Shown here: positions 1 to 8,662 of the stretch, one piece after another
How positions within the stretch are numbered: the first letter of the stretch is position 1
Layout of the letters: the number at the start of each line of letters is the position of its first letter
Assembly (NCBI GenBank): GCA_002840755.1
Contig: PHBZ01000002.1
Location: forward strand, 124,001-188,000
From: Chloroflexi bacterium HGW-Chloroflexi-10
GTDB lineage: Bacteria; Chloroflexota; Anaerolineae; Anaerolineales; Anaerolineaceae
Direction: 5' to 3'
DNA length: 64,000 nt
Program-made: the position numbers and the translations under genes
The notes under the pieces: model-generated
Database searches by the model: none
Told to the model about the DNA's origin: nothing
Seen by the model: only the letters and a program-made list of their open reading frames with translations

Positions 1-1023
1 AATGTATAAATCGCGAAAGCCTAACCTTCGAAAATCTTCAAATGTAGCCATGGGGTTTCCATCGCAATGTTCTGCTATTACATTTTTTAGCCAGTGATAA
101 AAATATTCACTGGTATACCACCCGTATTTATTTACCAGACGTTGAGCGGCTTCAAGATCACCAGAAATTTTGGTTATCTCCTTACCAATAAATTTTGGCA
201 ACCATTCCGGGTCTTTTGCTTCGTATTCGGATTTCAATTGTGGTACTTTTCGATAATCCAGGGAATCCAACAACTGAATTGTTTTGTCAATATCTCTGTT
301 GAAGCTAAGCAATGTCGCGGTAATCGCGCCGGCTGAGGATCCCGCAACCCGTTGTACCTGATTCAATATCCCATATTGATGTAACTCACGTAATACGCCT
401 AAATATGCGGTTCCTTTTACGCCGCCACCTTTAAAAACAAGGTTTTTAAAGGGATATTTAGGAATCTTTGGTTCTTTTAGTAACGGTAATAATGGAATAA
501 TTCGTCCTTTAACTCTGGCTTTATATTCTAGATAATAAGGCCCCAATACTTTTTGAATGCTTTCTTCTTCATTCGTTATATGCAAAATTAACCCTGCCCA
601 CCAAATAGGAATAAGTGCCAACCCAATCCAGGATTTGAAAAGGATCGATATTGATAGGGAAAAAAGTATCTCACCAAGGTAAAAAGGATGACGAACAATA
701 CTATATAAACCAGAGGTCTGTAATTTCATACGGGTGCTTGGGGCAGTTAATGGTTGGGTTTTCAGAACTGGAAGAATAAAAATCAATGAAGCAACCCCAA
801 AACCAAATCCTAAAATAAGAGTCGAGATAGAATGTTGGAACCTTGGTTGGGGAATGAATGGCATTACGACAATTAATCGTCCAATAAAAAATAGAAAGGC
901 GGAGATTTTTGCAAAAGCAGGATGTTTTTTGCCATAACTGGTATTAACTGCCGTTGTTGCACCAAACAATCCAAACAAACCAATTACAGCCCAAAAAAAG
1001 GGGTTAAGCGCTAAAATATCCAT
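1..1023 (-). CDS. ICMT-type methyltransferase fused to patatin-like phospholipase (partial, 3' end outside window)
   Basis: One uninterrupted frame of 341 codons runs off the left window edge. Residues 1–165 form several hydrophobic segments with RHPFYLG at 111–117 and a following EEE and LGPYYLEYKARVKGRIIP stretch, the pattern of isoprenylcysteine/phospholipid methyltransferases (ICMT/PEMT). After a short linker a patatin-like hydrolase begins: GGGVKG oxyanion motif at 199–204 and nucleophile elbow GSSAG at 228–232, Ser230 being the predicted nucleophile. The catalytic Asp would lie beyond the window. The start ATG follows an in-frame TGA and an AGGAGT-like ribosome site. It is divergent from udk with only 51 bp between starts. 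The fusion suggests a membrane enzyme acting on lipids, but substrate is unknown. Confidence 0.8.
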   Translation of the reverse strand, partial: MDILALNPFFWAVIGLFGLFGATTAVNTSYGKKHPAFAKISAFLFFIGRLIVVMPFIPQPRFQHSISTLILGFGFGVASLIFILPVLKTQPLTAPSTRMKLQTSGLYSIVRHPFYLGEILFSLSISILFKSWIGLALIPIWWAGLILHITNEEESIQKVLGPYYLEYKARVKGRIIPLLPLLKEPKIPKYPFKNLVFKGGGVKGTAYLGVLRELHQYGILNQVQRVAGSSAGAITATLLSFNRDIDKTIQLLDSLDYRKVPQLKSEYEAKDPEWLPKFIGKEITKISGDLEAAQRLVNKYGWYTSEYFYHWLKNVIAEHCDGNPMATFEDFRRLGFRDLYI

Positions 1024-1062
1024 TCATACTCCTGATCCGTGAGAAAATTCATTATTCTCGAT

Positions 1063-1068
1063 TATAAT
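1063..1068 (+). promoter_or_regulatory. -10 box of udk, predicting a leaderless mRNA
   Basis: A perfect TATAAT ends six bases before the preferred udk ATG (1075), so transcription would begin at or next to the start codon. No ribosome-binding sequence lies in front of this ATG. The -35 region is weak (TGAGAA at the expected place). Confidence 0.45.
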
Positions 1069-1074
1069 TTGAAT

Positions 1075-1707
1075 ATGTCCATTCGAAAAACACCCCTTGT
1101 TATTGCCATTGCCGGAGGTTCCGGCTCTGGAAAAACTACTGTAGCGAATGTCATTTTGGAAAGTGTCGGAAGTCATCGCATTGCTTATTTGCCACACGAT
1201 GCTTATTATCGTGATTTGAGTGAATTGCCTGAAAATCAACGAAAGCTCGTGAATTTTGATCACCCCAATTCCCTTGAATCCGAATTATTAATGGATCATA
1301 TTGTTACTTTAAAAAAATGGAAAACGATCGAACTGCCCATTTATGACTTTACCACACATTCACGCACCAAAGAATCCAAAACGGTTCAACCTCAATTGGT
1401 AATTGTGGTTGAAGGAATCTTGATTTTTGCAGAGCCGGATTTACGAAAACTTTTTGATGTGAAAATATTTGTTGATACAGAGGATGATATTCGTTTTATC
1501 CGGCGCTTGCAGCGTGATATTGCCGAACGCGGCCGGACGATGGACAATGTAATTAATCAGTATTTAACTACTGTTCGACCCATGCATATGGATTTTGTAG
1601 AACCATCCAAACGGTATGCTGATGTTATTATACCGGAAGGTGGACGCAATCAGGTCGCGCTGGATATGGTCATTGCTCGGGTTGAATCTTTACTTAATGA
1701 AAAATAA
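1075..1707 (+). CDS. udk: Uridine kinase
   Basis: A 210-residue P-loop kinase that phosphorylates uridine and cytidine with ATP or GTP in pyrimidine salvage. Walker A is GGSGSGKT at residues 14–21, followed by the family's HDAYYRD nucleoside-binding stretch, the EGILIF strand, the RFIRRLQRDI lid segment and the final IIPEGG motif. An in-frame GTG at 1039 would add 12 residues, but the shorter start matches usual family length and lies just after a TATAAT box. It stands alone, divergent from the methyltransferase/patatin gene and convergent with the DUF4129 gene. Confidence 0.9.
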   Translation: MSIRKTPLVIAIAGGSGSGKTTVANVILESVGSHRIAYLPHDAYYRDLSELPENQRKLVNFDHPNSLESELLMDHIVTLKKWKTIELPIYDFTTHSRTKESKTVQPQLVIVVEGILIFAEPDLRKLFDVKIFVDTEDDIRFIRRLQRDIAERGRTMDNVINQYLTTVRPMHMDFVEPSKRYADVIIPEGGRNQVALDMVIARVESLLNEK

Positions 1708-1729
1708 AAAATGTTTGTTTTTTCTTTAC

Positions 1730-3151
1730 TCATTTCAATTTTTGTTTCTTGGCATAAGCGCGAATTTTGTTTAATGCTATGTGAACGCTATTGATTTTCT
1801 CTTGTGTTTCAGGATATTGGCCATAGCGAATTTTGTTGTAAGCTGAAGTAATTGTTTCCGCTTCTTTTTTTAAATGGGGAATAGTTTGGTTCACCCGAAA
1901 AAGGTACTCATTTGGAGTTTCAGAAGATTCGTGTTTAATATTGAGTTTTTGGCCTTCCATAAGGAAAGCTGAATAGATTTGACGAATCCGATATTCATTA
2001 AATTTGCCTCGGATTGACACCTGTTTTAGCTTTAACCCTTTTTTTTCATTAAAAATATTTTTAATGGATTTGGGTGATACAGAGGCTTTTTCTTCAAATT
2101 GTAGTTCGTTTAATTGCCAGTATTTTTTATGTAAGAATGCCAGAATGAACAAAATCAGAGAGATTGTAACGAGGCCAAATAAAATTAATTCACCAGTACC
2201 TGCATAATCAACCAATACATCAACATTTTCTAATTCAGTTAGCATTTCTTCCACTATTGGGCTTTCGACAAATTTAAATGGGGCAAAAGGTTCAGGTTGA
2301 TAATTTTTGTCAAGTGATTTGACCCAATAAATTATTCCATTAATAACAAACCAGATAGGTGCAAAGGCAAGAAAAAATAGAAGAACTATAAGAATAATGA
2401 CAATAAAATAAAAGGTTTTTACTACACCTGGAAGAGCATTGCTTAACATCCAGCCGGATAGATATCCAATACAGGCTAAAGAAACAGTAATAAGCGAAAG
2501 ATAGAGAATCCATCTTCTGGAAAGATGTGGGAGTTTTCCTCCTTTTTGATAGCCATTTTCTGCAATTTGAGCAAAAAGAAGATTAGGCAATGTAAATATG
2601 ATAAATATAGGGACTAGTTCAAAATTTGAGCTGTGTTTTTGACTATATTCAAAAAAACCGAAAATAATCAAAAGAACAGTACTGATTTGGAATGATTGAA
2701 TTCTGATTGAGGGATCAAGCATTTCTGTAGCTGACCATACGGCTCTAGTGATGATCAGGAGTAGAAAAAAAATTAGGAGTACTTCTTGCGATTGAACATA
2801 GTTTTCAATTAATGATTGAAAAGGATGTGTAATTAATTTGAGTATCGAAATTTGCTCGAAGGGATGAGCAATAAATTTTAGGGTTGCAGCAATTATGAAT
2901 ACGGCTATTAAGAAAAAAAGAGTGTTAATAATTTTTTTCTTAATTTTCAGGCTATTTAACCTGATGGTTAAATAGGCAAAAAGTGTATAAATAGAGAAAC
3001 AGATTCCGAACCAAGTGATCAGAGATTGTTTAGGATAAAGGATTAAATCCATCCATAGGCAGAAAATAAAGGATTCTGATGCAAAAAGAAAAATATTGGC
3101 ATTAGTGAGCCACTTATTAATAAAAATATTTTGATGATTTCGTATGTTCAC
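1730..3151 (-). CDS. Multi-pass membrane protein with C-terminal DUF4129 domain
   Basis: A 473-residue protein with about nine predicted membrane segments over residues 15–345, then a soluble C-terminal part whose TPNEYLFRV ... ITSAYNKIRYGQY pattern matches DUF4129. It is the last gene of a MoxR–DUF58–DUF4129 operon and its start codon overlaps the DUF58 stop by four bases (ATGA). In many bacteria this domain is attached to a transglutaminase core; here no transglutaminase Cys-His-Asp signature is visible, so only the membrane and DUF4129 parts are present. Its molecular role is unknown; the neighbours suggest envelope protein assembly or quality control. Confidence 0.75.
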   Translation of the reverse strand: MNIRNHQNIFINKWLTNANIFLFASESFIFCLWMDLILYPKQSLITWFGICFSIYTLFAYLTIRLNSLKIKKKIINTLFFLIAVFIIAATLKFIAHPFEQISILKLITHPFQSLIENYVQSQEVLLIFFLLLIITRAVWSATEMLDPSIRIQSFQISTVLLIIFGFFEYSQKHSSNFELVPIFIIFTLPNLLFAQIAENGYQKGGKLPHLSRRWILYLSLITVSLACIGYLSGWMLSNALPGVVKTFYFIVIILIVLLFFLAFAPIWFVINGIIYWVKSLDKNYQPEPFAPFKFVESPIVEEMLTELENVDVLVDYAGTGELILFGLVTISLILFILAFLHKKYWQLNELQFEEKASVSPKSIKNIFNEKKGLKLKQVSIRGKFNEYRIRQIYSAFLMEGQKLNIKHESSETPNEYLFRVNQTIPHLKKEAETITSAYNKIRYGQYPETQEKINSVHIALNKIRAYAKKQKLK

Positions 3152-4347
3152 TCTTGCACCTCAGTTGTCAGGGGCAAGTGGATTAATTTAAAAGCAAAAT
3201 TGTCATTTGGTGCATCAGACCCTGTATAAATAATTATTGAATTGAAATGATATTTCTTCAATTGATCAAAGACTTTTATCAATTCTTGAGAAAGATTGGC
3301 TGTGATTGCTATTAGGGTAGCACCATATGGAAATGAGACTGCCTTCTCTAACAAATAGTATGCAAACTTAGTGGTGGTAAATTGAGTCAATCCTGCATGC
3401 GCTTTTAAAATCGCAGGTATCTGTTCCCTTGATCGACTTGGAAAAATACGCGTTGGTTGATCTGAGTAGGATTGACAGCCATTGGAAAAAAAACCAACCG
3501 AAAAATTTTGTTGAAAAAGATAATAAGAAACTGAGGCACTTATCCTGATAAGGTGTTCAAGTTGTTCTGAATTGATTCCATGCCAGAGATGCTGAGTAGT
3601 GGAAACATCCATACAAATCATCACAACATTTTCTGAGACCGGCTGATGTATTTTGACCTGCAACTGGCCGGTCCTGGCTGTGGCATTCCAATGAACTTTT
3701 CGGAGATTATCTTCGGGATGATACTCGCGAATACCAATAAATTGCATTGGATCTTCGAAAATTCTATTTTTGCTATTTATAAGTCCAAAAGGATCCTCAG
3801 TGTTTAGACCAAGTGATTCTAAAGCTATGATTTCAGGATAAACAGTGATGTAGTCATAAGTTTCCTGGGTTTGGGAAATAGGATTAATTCCAAACACATC
3901 ATAGCTTGAAAATTCCACGGGTCCAATACGAAAAATTCCACGAGATTTCAGGGAAATGGTAATGGACCGGCGAATTGTTTCAGAGGGTAAAATAGCGGAA
4001 GAATTCACCCAATATAGATGCTTATCAATGTGACTTGGATAAATGTTTGCCGAATCGGTTGGAGCTATAAATTCTGGCCATGTATCCATTAGTGTTAATT
4101 TTGATACCGGAAGAAATTTGTGATTGGTAATAAAAACTTCACCTTCCAAACACTCGCCTGGAAAACCGCGATTATAACGAAATTTTCTAATATATTTGAT
4201 ACCATCTATGTTGTTTTTGCTGTTTATTTTGGCGAACAGTAAAATTATAAATATCGAAACACAAATAATCCCAATCCAAGGTGCTTGTAAAAAAACACTT
4301 GTGATCAATCCAATAGCAAGTAGGATTGACCAAATCTCGAAGGACAT
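3148..4347 (-). CDS. DUF58 domain protein (MoxR-associated)
   Basis: A 399-residue protein with two hydrophobic helices at residues 5–40 and a large soluble region. The DUF58 signature is clear around residues 205–235: IGIREYHPEDNLRKVHWNA followed by TARTGQLQVK. The following part looks like a von Willebrand A-type fold (VVMICMDVSTT), which commonly partners MoxR ATPases. The gene abuts moxR with no spacer, and overlaps the DUF4129 gene, so the three proteins are very likely made together. Function of the complex is inferred from family context only. Confidence 0.85.
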   Translation of the reverse strand: MSFEIWSILLAIGLITSVFLQAPWIGIICVSIFIILLFAKINSKNNIDGIKYIRKFRYNRGFPGECLEGEVFITNHKFLPVSKLTLMDTWPEFIAPTDSANIYPSHIDKHLYWVNSSAILPSETIRRSITISLKSRGIFRIGPVEFSSYDVFGINPISQTQETYDYITVYPEIIALESLGLNTEDPFGLINSKNRIFEDPMQFIGIREYHPEDNLRKVHWNATARTGQLQVKIHQPVSENVVMICMDVSTTQHLWHGINSEQLEHLIRISASVSYYLFQQNFSVGFFSNGCQSYSDQPTRIFPSRSREQIPAILKAHAGLTQFTTTKFAYYLLEKAVSFPYGATLIAITANLSQELIKVFDQLKKYHFNSIIIYTGSDAPNDNFAFKLIHLPLTTEVQE

Positions 4348-5283
4348 TTAGTCTTCCACCGGAACAGGAACAGAGGAGACAATGTCTTCAATTAATTGCG
4401 ATGGATTTCGCCCGCGAAGTTGAGCTTGCGGAGATATCATTAATCTGTGACCCAGGATATGAGGCGCCATTTTTTTTACATCATCCGGTAATACATAAAT
4501 CCGATCATGGAGAGCTGCCCAGGCTTGCGCTCCGGCGTACAAGGACAGAGTAGCCCTGGGGCTGGCACCAAGTTGAATATCTTGATTGTTTCGGGTTGCT
4601 TCTGAGATCCGCACGATATAGTCGCGAATAGAATCAGCAACTGTGATGTTTGCACGTTCTTTCTGGCAATTAAGAATTTCTGCAACATTCGTTACCGGGG
4701 TCAACAATGGTAATGGGTCTTGTGCGCGGAAACGGTCCAGAATTAGATTTTCTTCGGTTTGTGTTGGATACCCAATTGATAGGCGTATCATAAACCTGTC
4801 GATTTGAGCTTCTGGTAAGGGAAAAGTTCCCTCCAGTTCAATCGGATTCTGCGTAGCAATGACCAGGAATGGTCTGGGAATCGGACGTGCTGTTCCATCG
4901 ATTGTTACTTGTCTTTCTTGCATGGCTTCTAAAAGAGCGGATTGTGTACGGGGAGTCGCGCGGTTTATTTCGTCAGCCAGAATTATATTACTCATGATTG
5001 GCCCGGGTCGAAATTCAAATTCTTGCTTTTTTTGGTTAAACCAGGATAGACCAGTGATATCTGATGGAAGGAGATCTGGAGTGAATTGAATTCTGCCAAA
5101 AGATGCATCCAACGAAGCAGCCAATGCGCGCGCAATGGTTGTTTTTCCGGTTCCTGGAACATCTTCCAATAATACATGGCCTTCGCACAATACAGCTACC
5201 AGAAGTAATTTTAAGGTGTCTTCTTTTCCAACTATGACAGTTTGAATATTATTGATTAGGCGTGTGGCAACAGATGCTATCAT
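4348..5283 (-). CDS. MoxR-family AAA+ ATPase
   Basis: A 311-residue AAA+ chaperone-type ATPase. Walker A is in EDVPGTGKTTIARALA near residues 40–55, Walker B and its extension in ILADEINRATPRTQSALLEAM near 100–120, and sensor 1 in VIATQNPIE. MoxR proteins remodel or load cofactors into VWA-domain partners, here probably the adjacent DUF58 protein. A GAGGA ribosome site precedes the ATG. It is the first gene of the three-gene minus-strand operon, with a TATAAT-like box roughly 25 bases upstream of the start. Confidence 0.9.
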   Translation of the reverse strand: MIASVATRLINNIQTVIVGKEDTLKLLLVAVLCEGHVLLEDVPGTGKTTIARALAASLDASFGRIQFTPDLLPSDITGLSWFNQKKQEFEFRPGPIMSNIILADEINRATPRTQSALLEAMQERQVTIDGTARPIPRPFLVIATQNPIELEGTFPLPEAQIDRFMIRLSIGYPTQTEENLILDRFRAQDPLPLLTPVTNVAEILNCQKERANITVADSIRDYIVRISEATRNNQDIQLGASPRATLSLYAGAQAWAALHDRIYVLPDDVKKMAPHILGHRLMISPQAQLRGRNPSQLIEDIVSSVPVPVED

Positions 5284-6021
5284 TAATTCCTCATGTAAAT
5301 TCTCTCATTTTATTATATTTATTTACGCAGACAATTATTGTTTCTTTAGGAAAATATTTATCTGCTTAGATATATAAGTGTTATGAAGACGATCTTCAAT
5401 TATAATCGGGTTGAGTAACACAGTATTCCTATTATCACCTTAATTTTTTTATTACATTGTCATTTTTTCGGATTCCTTATCCGCTCCTTGGTTGTTTCAA
5501 ACAAACGGCTATATAAATTCTCCTTTCTTAAAAGCAACAGGATGAGATGTTGTCCGTTTCTCGAAATCGTGCCAACCAATAACGGTTTTGGATGGCATTA
5601 TATCTTTTAGCTTCTCTAAAAAAGAATTCCCATGAAACATGCCAGGTTGGTAGATTTTTGTGTTATAAACTGGCCATTTAGCTAGGTTGGTAAAAGGGAA
5701 ATATGTTGTTATAATGATAGTCAAAAATGGAACATAAATTCTAAAAAGTGGAGCATAAAGGATGAAATATTTTATTCCATCTTTGCATCGTTCGGTTAAT
5801 ACTGGGATGAAACCTATCTGGTCGCTGCCACATAAACAAAGAGAAGCGAAGTATATTTTTGTTCCCTTTGCCATATTTGCGACCATAGTTTCCGATTTCT
5901 TTACTCATTCATCTCTATACGTTCCTTATTCGTTCCAAAACGAATGCCTGCAAAAAAAACAGCATATATGGCGTTTTGCTGAAATCACTCCCCACGCAAC
6001 CCGGTAATTTACTAAAAAAAT

Positions 6022-6068
6022 CATTCGTTTCGATTGGAATTTTTTTTACGAATACGCAACGTGCTCCG
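6022..6068 (+). repeat. Dispersed repeat, copy 1
   Basis: A 47-bp sequence running from CATTCGTTTCGATT to CGCAACGTGCTCCG. It recurs in inverted orientation at 23911–23954 with three substitutions and a three-base gap in the T-run. Both copies sit in long gaps upstream of plus-strand genes (mreB, pfkA). Confidence 0.7.
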
Positions 6069-6176
6069 ACGTGAAGGGGTCCGAGATAAAATCGAGGAGG
6101 TAAGCAATCGACAGAATATATCTAGAATGTTTTTTCAGAGATACTTGGTGAAAAAAAGATTGACGAAATTGGCATG

Positions 6177-6185
6177 TGGTATAAT
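6177..6185 (+). promoter_or_regulatory. Extended -10 promoter of mreB
   Basis: TGGTATAAT is a perfect extended -10 element 21 bases before the mreB start. A TTGACG lies upstream at 6160–6165, but its 14-base spacing is too short for a normal -35, so the extended -10 probably carries the promoter. Confidence 0.55.
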
Positions 6186-6206
6186 TCAAAATTGAATTAA
6201 AAATCC

Positions 6207-7271
6207 ATGACAGGAGCATTCAATTTGGCTTTCCGACCTTTAAGTTGGTTTCTAGGTCTTTTTTCACTCGATATCGGCATTGATTTAGGAACGGCAAATA
6301 CCCTGGTTAATGTGCGCGGTAAAGGAATTGTTTTAAACGAACCATCCTGGGTTGTTTTGGATAAAAAGACAAAAATCCCGGTTAAAGTCGGCTTACAAGC
6401 TAAAGAGATGGTTGGAAGAACACCAGCGACTCATATTGCAGTTCGCCCTTTACGTGATGGGGTAATTTCTGAATACGATGTAACCAAAGAAATGATCTCC
6501 TATTTTTTAAGTAAAGCACACCAAATGTCAATAGTTCCATTACCACAACCACGGGTTGTTATTGGAATACCATCTGGGGCTACTAAGGTGGAAAAGAAAG
6601 CTGTATACGATGCGGCACATGAAGCCGGCGCTCGTGAAACATATTTGATTGAAGAACCGATGGCAGCAGCGTTGGGTGCAGGTCTGCCTGTAACAGAAAT
6701 TATAGGCTCAATGATGGTAGATATTGGCGGGGGAACTACGGAAGTGGCTGTTATTTCCATGTTTGGTGTGGTTGTTTCCCGATCTTTACGCGTAGCTGGC
6801 GATGAATTGGATCAGGATATCATTACCTATATTCGCAATAAATATAATTTATTAATTGGTGAGCGAATGGCGGAACAGGTAAAAATAACAATTGGATCAG
6901 CTTATCCTCTGCCTAATGAAAAGACAATGAATGTGCGTGGTAGAAACCTGGTGACTGGTTTACCGGAAGAACTGGAGGTGTCTTCAGTCGAAATCCGTGA
7001 AGCAATCAGTGGTTCGGTGCAGGTTATTGTGGATACAGTTAAGGATGCTCTTGACGAAGCTCCCCCTGAAATTGTGGCTGATTTAATTGAAAATGGGGTT
7101 TGCCTGGCCGGTGGTGGAGCTCTATTGCTTGGATTGAAAGAGCGGCTAATGGATGAAGTGAATTTGCGTGTATGGGTTGCTGAGGATCCACTAACCTGCG
7201 TAGCCAGAGGAGCCGGGATGGTGTTAGAGGATCTGGATAAATTTGAAAACTTATTGGTTGATGTCGATTAA
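6207..7271 (+). CDS. mreB: Rod shape-determining actin homologue MreB
   Basis: A 354-residue actin-fold ATPase that forms membrane-associated filaments guiding lateral wall synthesis. Phosphate 1 motif DIGIDLGTANTLV lies near residues 22–34, phosphate 2 VDIGGGTTEVAVIS near 171–184, and the adenosine motif LAGGGALLLGL near 300. The N-terminus LAFRPLSWFLGLF resembles the amphipathic membrane-binding helix seen in some MreB proteins. It leads the run mreB–mreC–mreD–mrdA–minCDE–rodA, all on the plus strand. Confidence 0.97.
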   Translation: MTGAFNLAFRPLSWFLGLFSLDIGIDLGTANTLVNVRGKGIVLNEPSWVVLDKKTKIPVKVGLQAKEMVGRTPATHIAVRPLRDGVISEYDVTKEMISYFLSKAHQMSIVPLPQPRVVIGIPSGATKVEKKAVYDAAHEAGARETYLIEEPMAAALGAGLPVTEIIGSMMVDIGGGTTEVAVISMFGVVVSRSLRVAGDELDQDIITYIRNKYNLLIGERMAEQVKITIGSAYPLPNEKTMNVRGRNLVTGLPEELEVSSVEIREAISGSVQVIVDTVKDALDEAPPEIVADLIENGVCLAGGGALLLGLKERLMDEVNLRVWVAEDPLTCVARGAGMVLEDLDKFENLLVDVD

Positions 7272-7307
7272 TATTTACCAAATTTTTTCTACTAAGATAT
7301 ATGTAAA

Positions 7308-8153
7308 ATGAAAATATTTCAGTCAGACACCTGGAAAGCAATTGCAATTGGGATTTTTGCTTTGGGTTTGATTGTTTTAGCCCTCAGTGGTTACCTTAGT
7401 CCCATCATTGCGACCGTTTCACGACCATTTTTGGGTGCTCAGGGTTGGTTGACAGAAAGATATACTGCCATCACTCTGGTACTTAACTCTCCCCAGGATG
7501 TTAACGAACTCAGAGTCCGAAATTTAGAATTGGAAAATGAAGTGGCTCGTTTGCGTTCACAAATTGTAAGCTTGGAACAACAATTATCTGAATCGCGTGG
7601 CCTAGAGGAACTTTTAGGTTATGCTAGGTCACAACCCGAATATCAATATACCGCCTCAGCAGTCATAGGAAGAGATCCAAGCCCATTTCTTCACTATATA
7701 ATCATTGATCATGGCAGTGATGATGGTCTGCGTAAGGGGATGCCAGTGATCACTCAATCAGGGCTTGTCGGGCGTATTGATGCGGTTACGGCAGGAGCCT
7801 CTCGAGTTCAACTAATTAATGACCCATCTGCTGTGGTAAATATAAAATTGCAGAAACAAAAAATAGACGCCCAAATTCAAGGTTCTGTAACAGGAGAAAT
7901 TGGGTTGGATATGGTACCACAAGATACTTTACTGGAAGCTGGTGATGTTATTTTGACCTCCGGATTAGGTGGAAATTACCCTGCTGACATATTGATTGGT
8001 CAGGTTATTTCTATTCGCAAGCTGGAAAATGATTTATTCCAAACCGCTACCGTGCAACCTGTAGTAGATTTTTCCCAATTGCAAGCGGTATTAGTAATTA
8101 GAAACTTTAAACCAGTTGATTTAACTCCTTTGATTACTGGAACGAATCAATAA
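7308..8153 (+). CDS. mreC: Rod shape-determining protein MreC
   Basis: A 281-residue bitopic protein with one N-terminal membrane helix (residues 12–30), a coiled coil rich in Leu/Glu at about 63–98 (VRNLELENEVARLRSQIVSLEQQ), and the beta-rich MreC domain from about 110 with VIGRDPSPFLHYIIIDHGSDDGL and GLVGRI. MreC scaffolds the elongasome outside the membrane and regulates PBP2. It lies 36 bases after mreB and three before mreD. Confidence 0.95.
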   Translation: MKIFQSDTWKAIAIGIFALGLIVLALSGYLSPIIATVSRPFLGAQGWLTERYTAITLVLNSPQDVNELRVRNLELENEVARLRSQIVSLEQQLSESRGLEELLGYARSQPEYQYTASAVIGRDPSPFLHYIIIDHGSDDGLRKGMPVITQSGLVGRIDAVTAGASRVQLINDPSAVVNIKLQKQKIDAQIQGSVTGEIGLDMVPQDTLLEAGDVILTSGLGGNYPADILIGQVISIRKLENDLFQTATVQPVVDFSQLQAVLVIRNFKPVDLTPLITGTNQ

Positions 8154-8155
8154 TA

Positions 8156-8662
8156 GTGAAGCGATTATTTGTTCTTTTATCTCTGTTAGTAGCAGTAATG
8201 CTGCAATTAGCGATCTTAGGGCGAATCCAATTGCAATATGGTAATCTGGATGTTTTGCTGCTGGTTGTTATCGCATGGGCATTGCAAAAAAATATTGGAT
8301 TACAGGACGTAATCTGGATTGCGTTGTTTTCGGGAGGATTGATCGGTTTTATTTCTGCTGAAAGTTTCTGGTTGGTTCTCATTATATATCTTCTCTCGGG
8401 CTTGGTCGCTTTTTGGATTAATAATCACGTCTGGCAATTTTCAATTCTGTCCATGTCCCTCTGTGCAGTGTTATTTTCTTTATTACATTTATTAGCGTTT
8501 GCCATCTGGTTGCAATTTTCAGGCGCAAATATTACACTGGCACAAAGTATGGAAACAGTAATTCTTCCAAGTGTATTGTTGGCGTTTTTTGCCAGTATCC
8601 CGGTATATTTGGTTATACGTGAACTATATGTATGGATATTTCCAAGTGAGGAAGAAGTATGA
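8156..8662 (+). CDS. mreD: Rod shape-determining membrane protein MreD
   Basis: A 168-residue hydrophobic protein with about five membrane helices, starting with GTG. Sequence conservation in MreD is weak; the call rests on size, topology, the GNLDVLLLVVIAWAL segment near residue 30, and its place between mreC and mrdA. Its stop overlaps the mrdA start (ATGA), indicating translational coupling. Confidence 0.85.
   Translation: MKRLFVLLSLLVAVMLQLAILGRIQLQYGNLDVLLLVVIAWALQKNIGLQDVIWIALFSGGLIGFISAESFWLVLIIYLLSGLVAFWINNHVWQFSILSMSLCAVLFSLLHLLAFAIWLQFSGANITLAQSMETVILPSVLLAFFASIPVYLVIRELYVWIFPSEEEV

Larger units (their letters stand above)
5284..6206. other. Long intergenic region with repeat copy and possible gene remnant
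   Basis: About 920 bases between divergent moxR and mreB with no convincing gene. A minus-strand open frame at 5509–5886 (125 codons) has a protein-like C-terminal third (GWHDFEKR ... AFKKGEFI) but no ribosome site and no family I recognise; it may be a decayed gene. A 7-bp palindrome ATTCGTT-CCAA-AACGAAT lies near 5938–5955. A 47-bp dispersed repeat copy lies at 6022–6068. The mreB promoter lies at the right end. Confidence 0.4.

Noticed and set aside
6160-6165. TTGACG as -35 of the mreB promoter
   Set aside because: The 14-base spacing to TATAAT is too short; the extended -10 is the better explanation.
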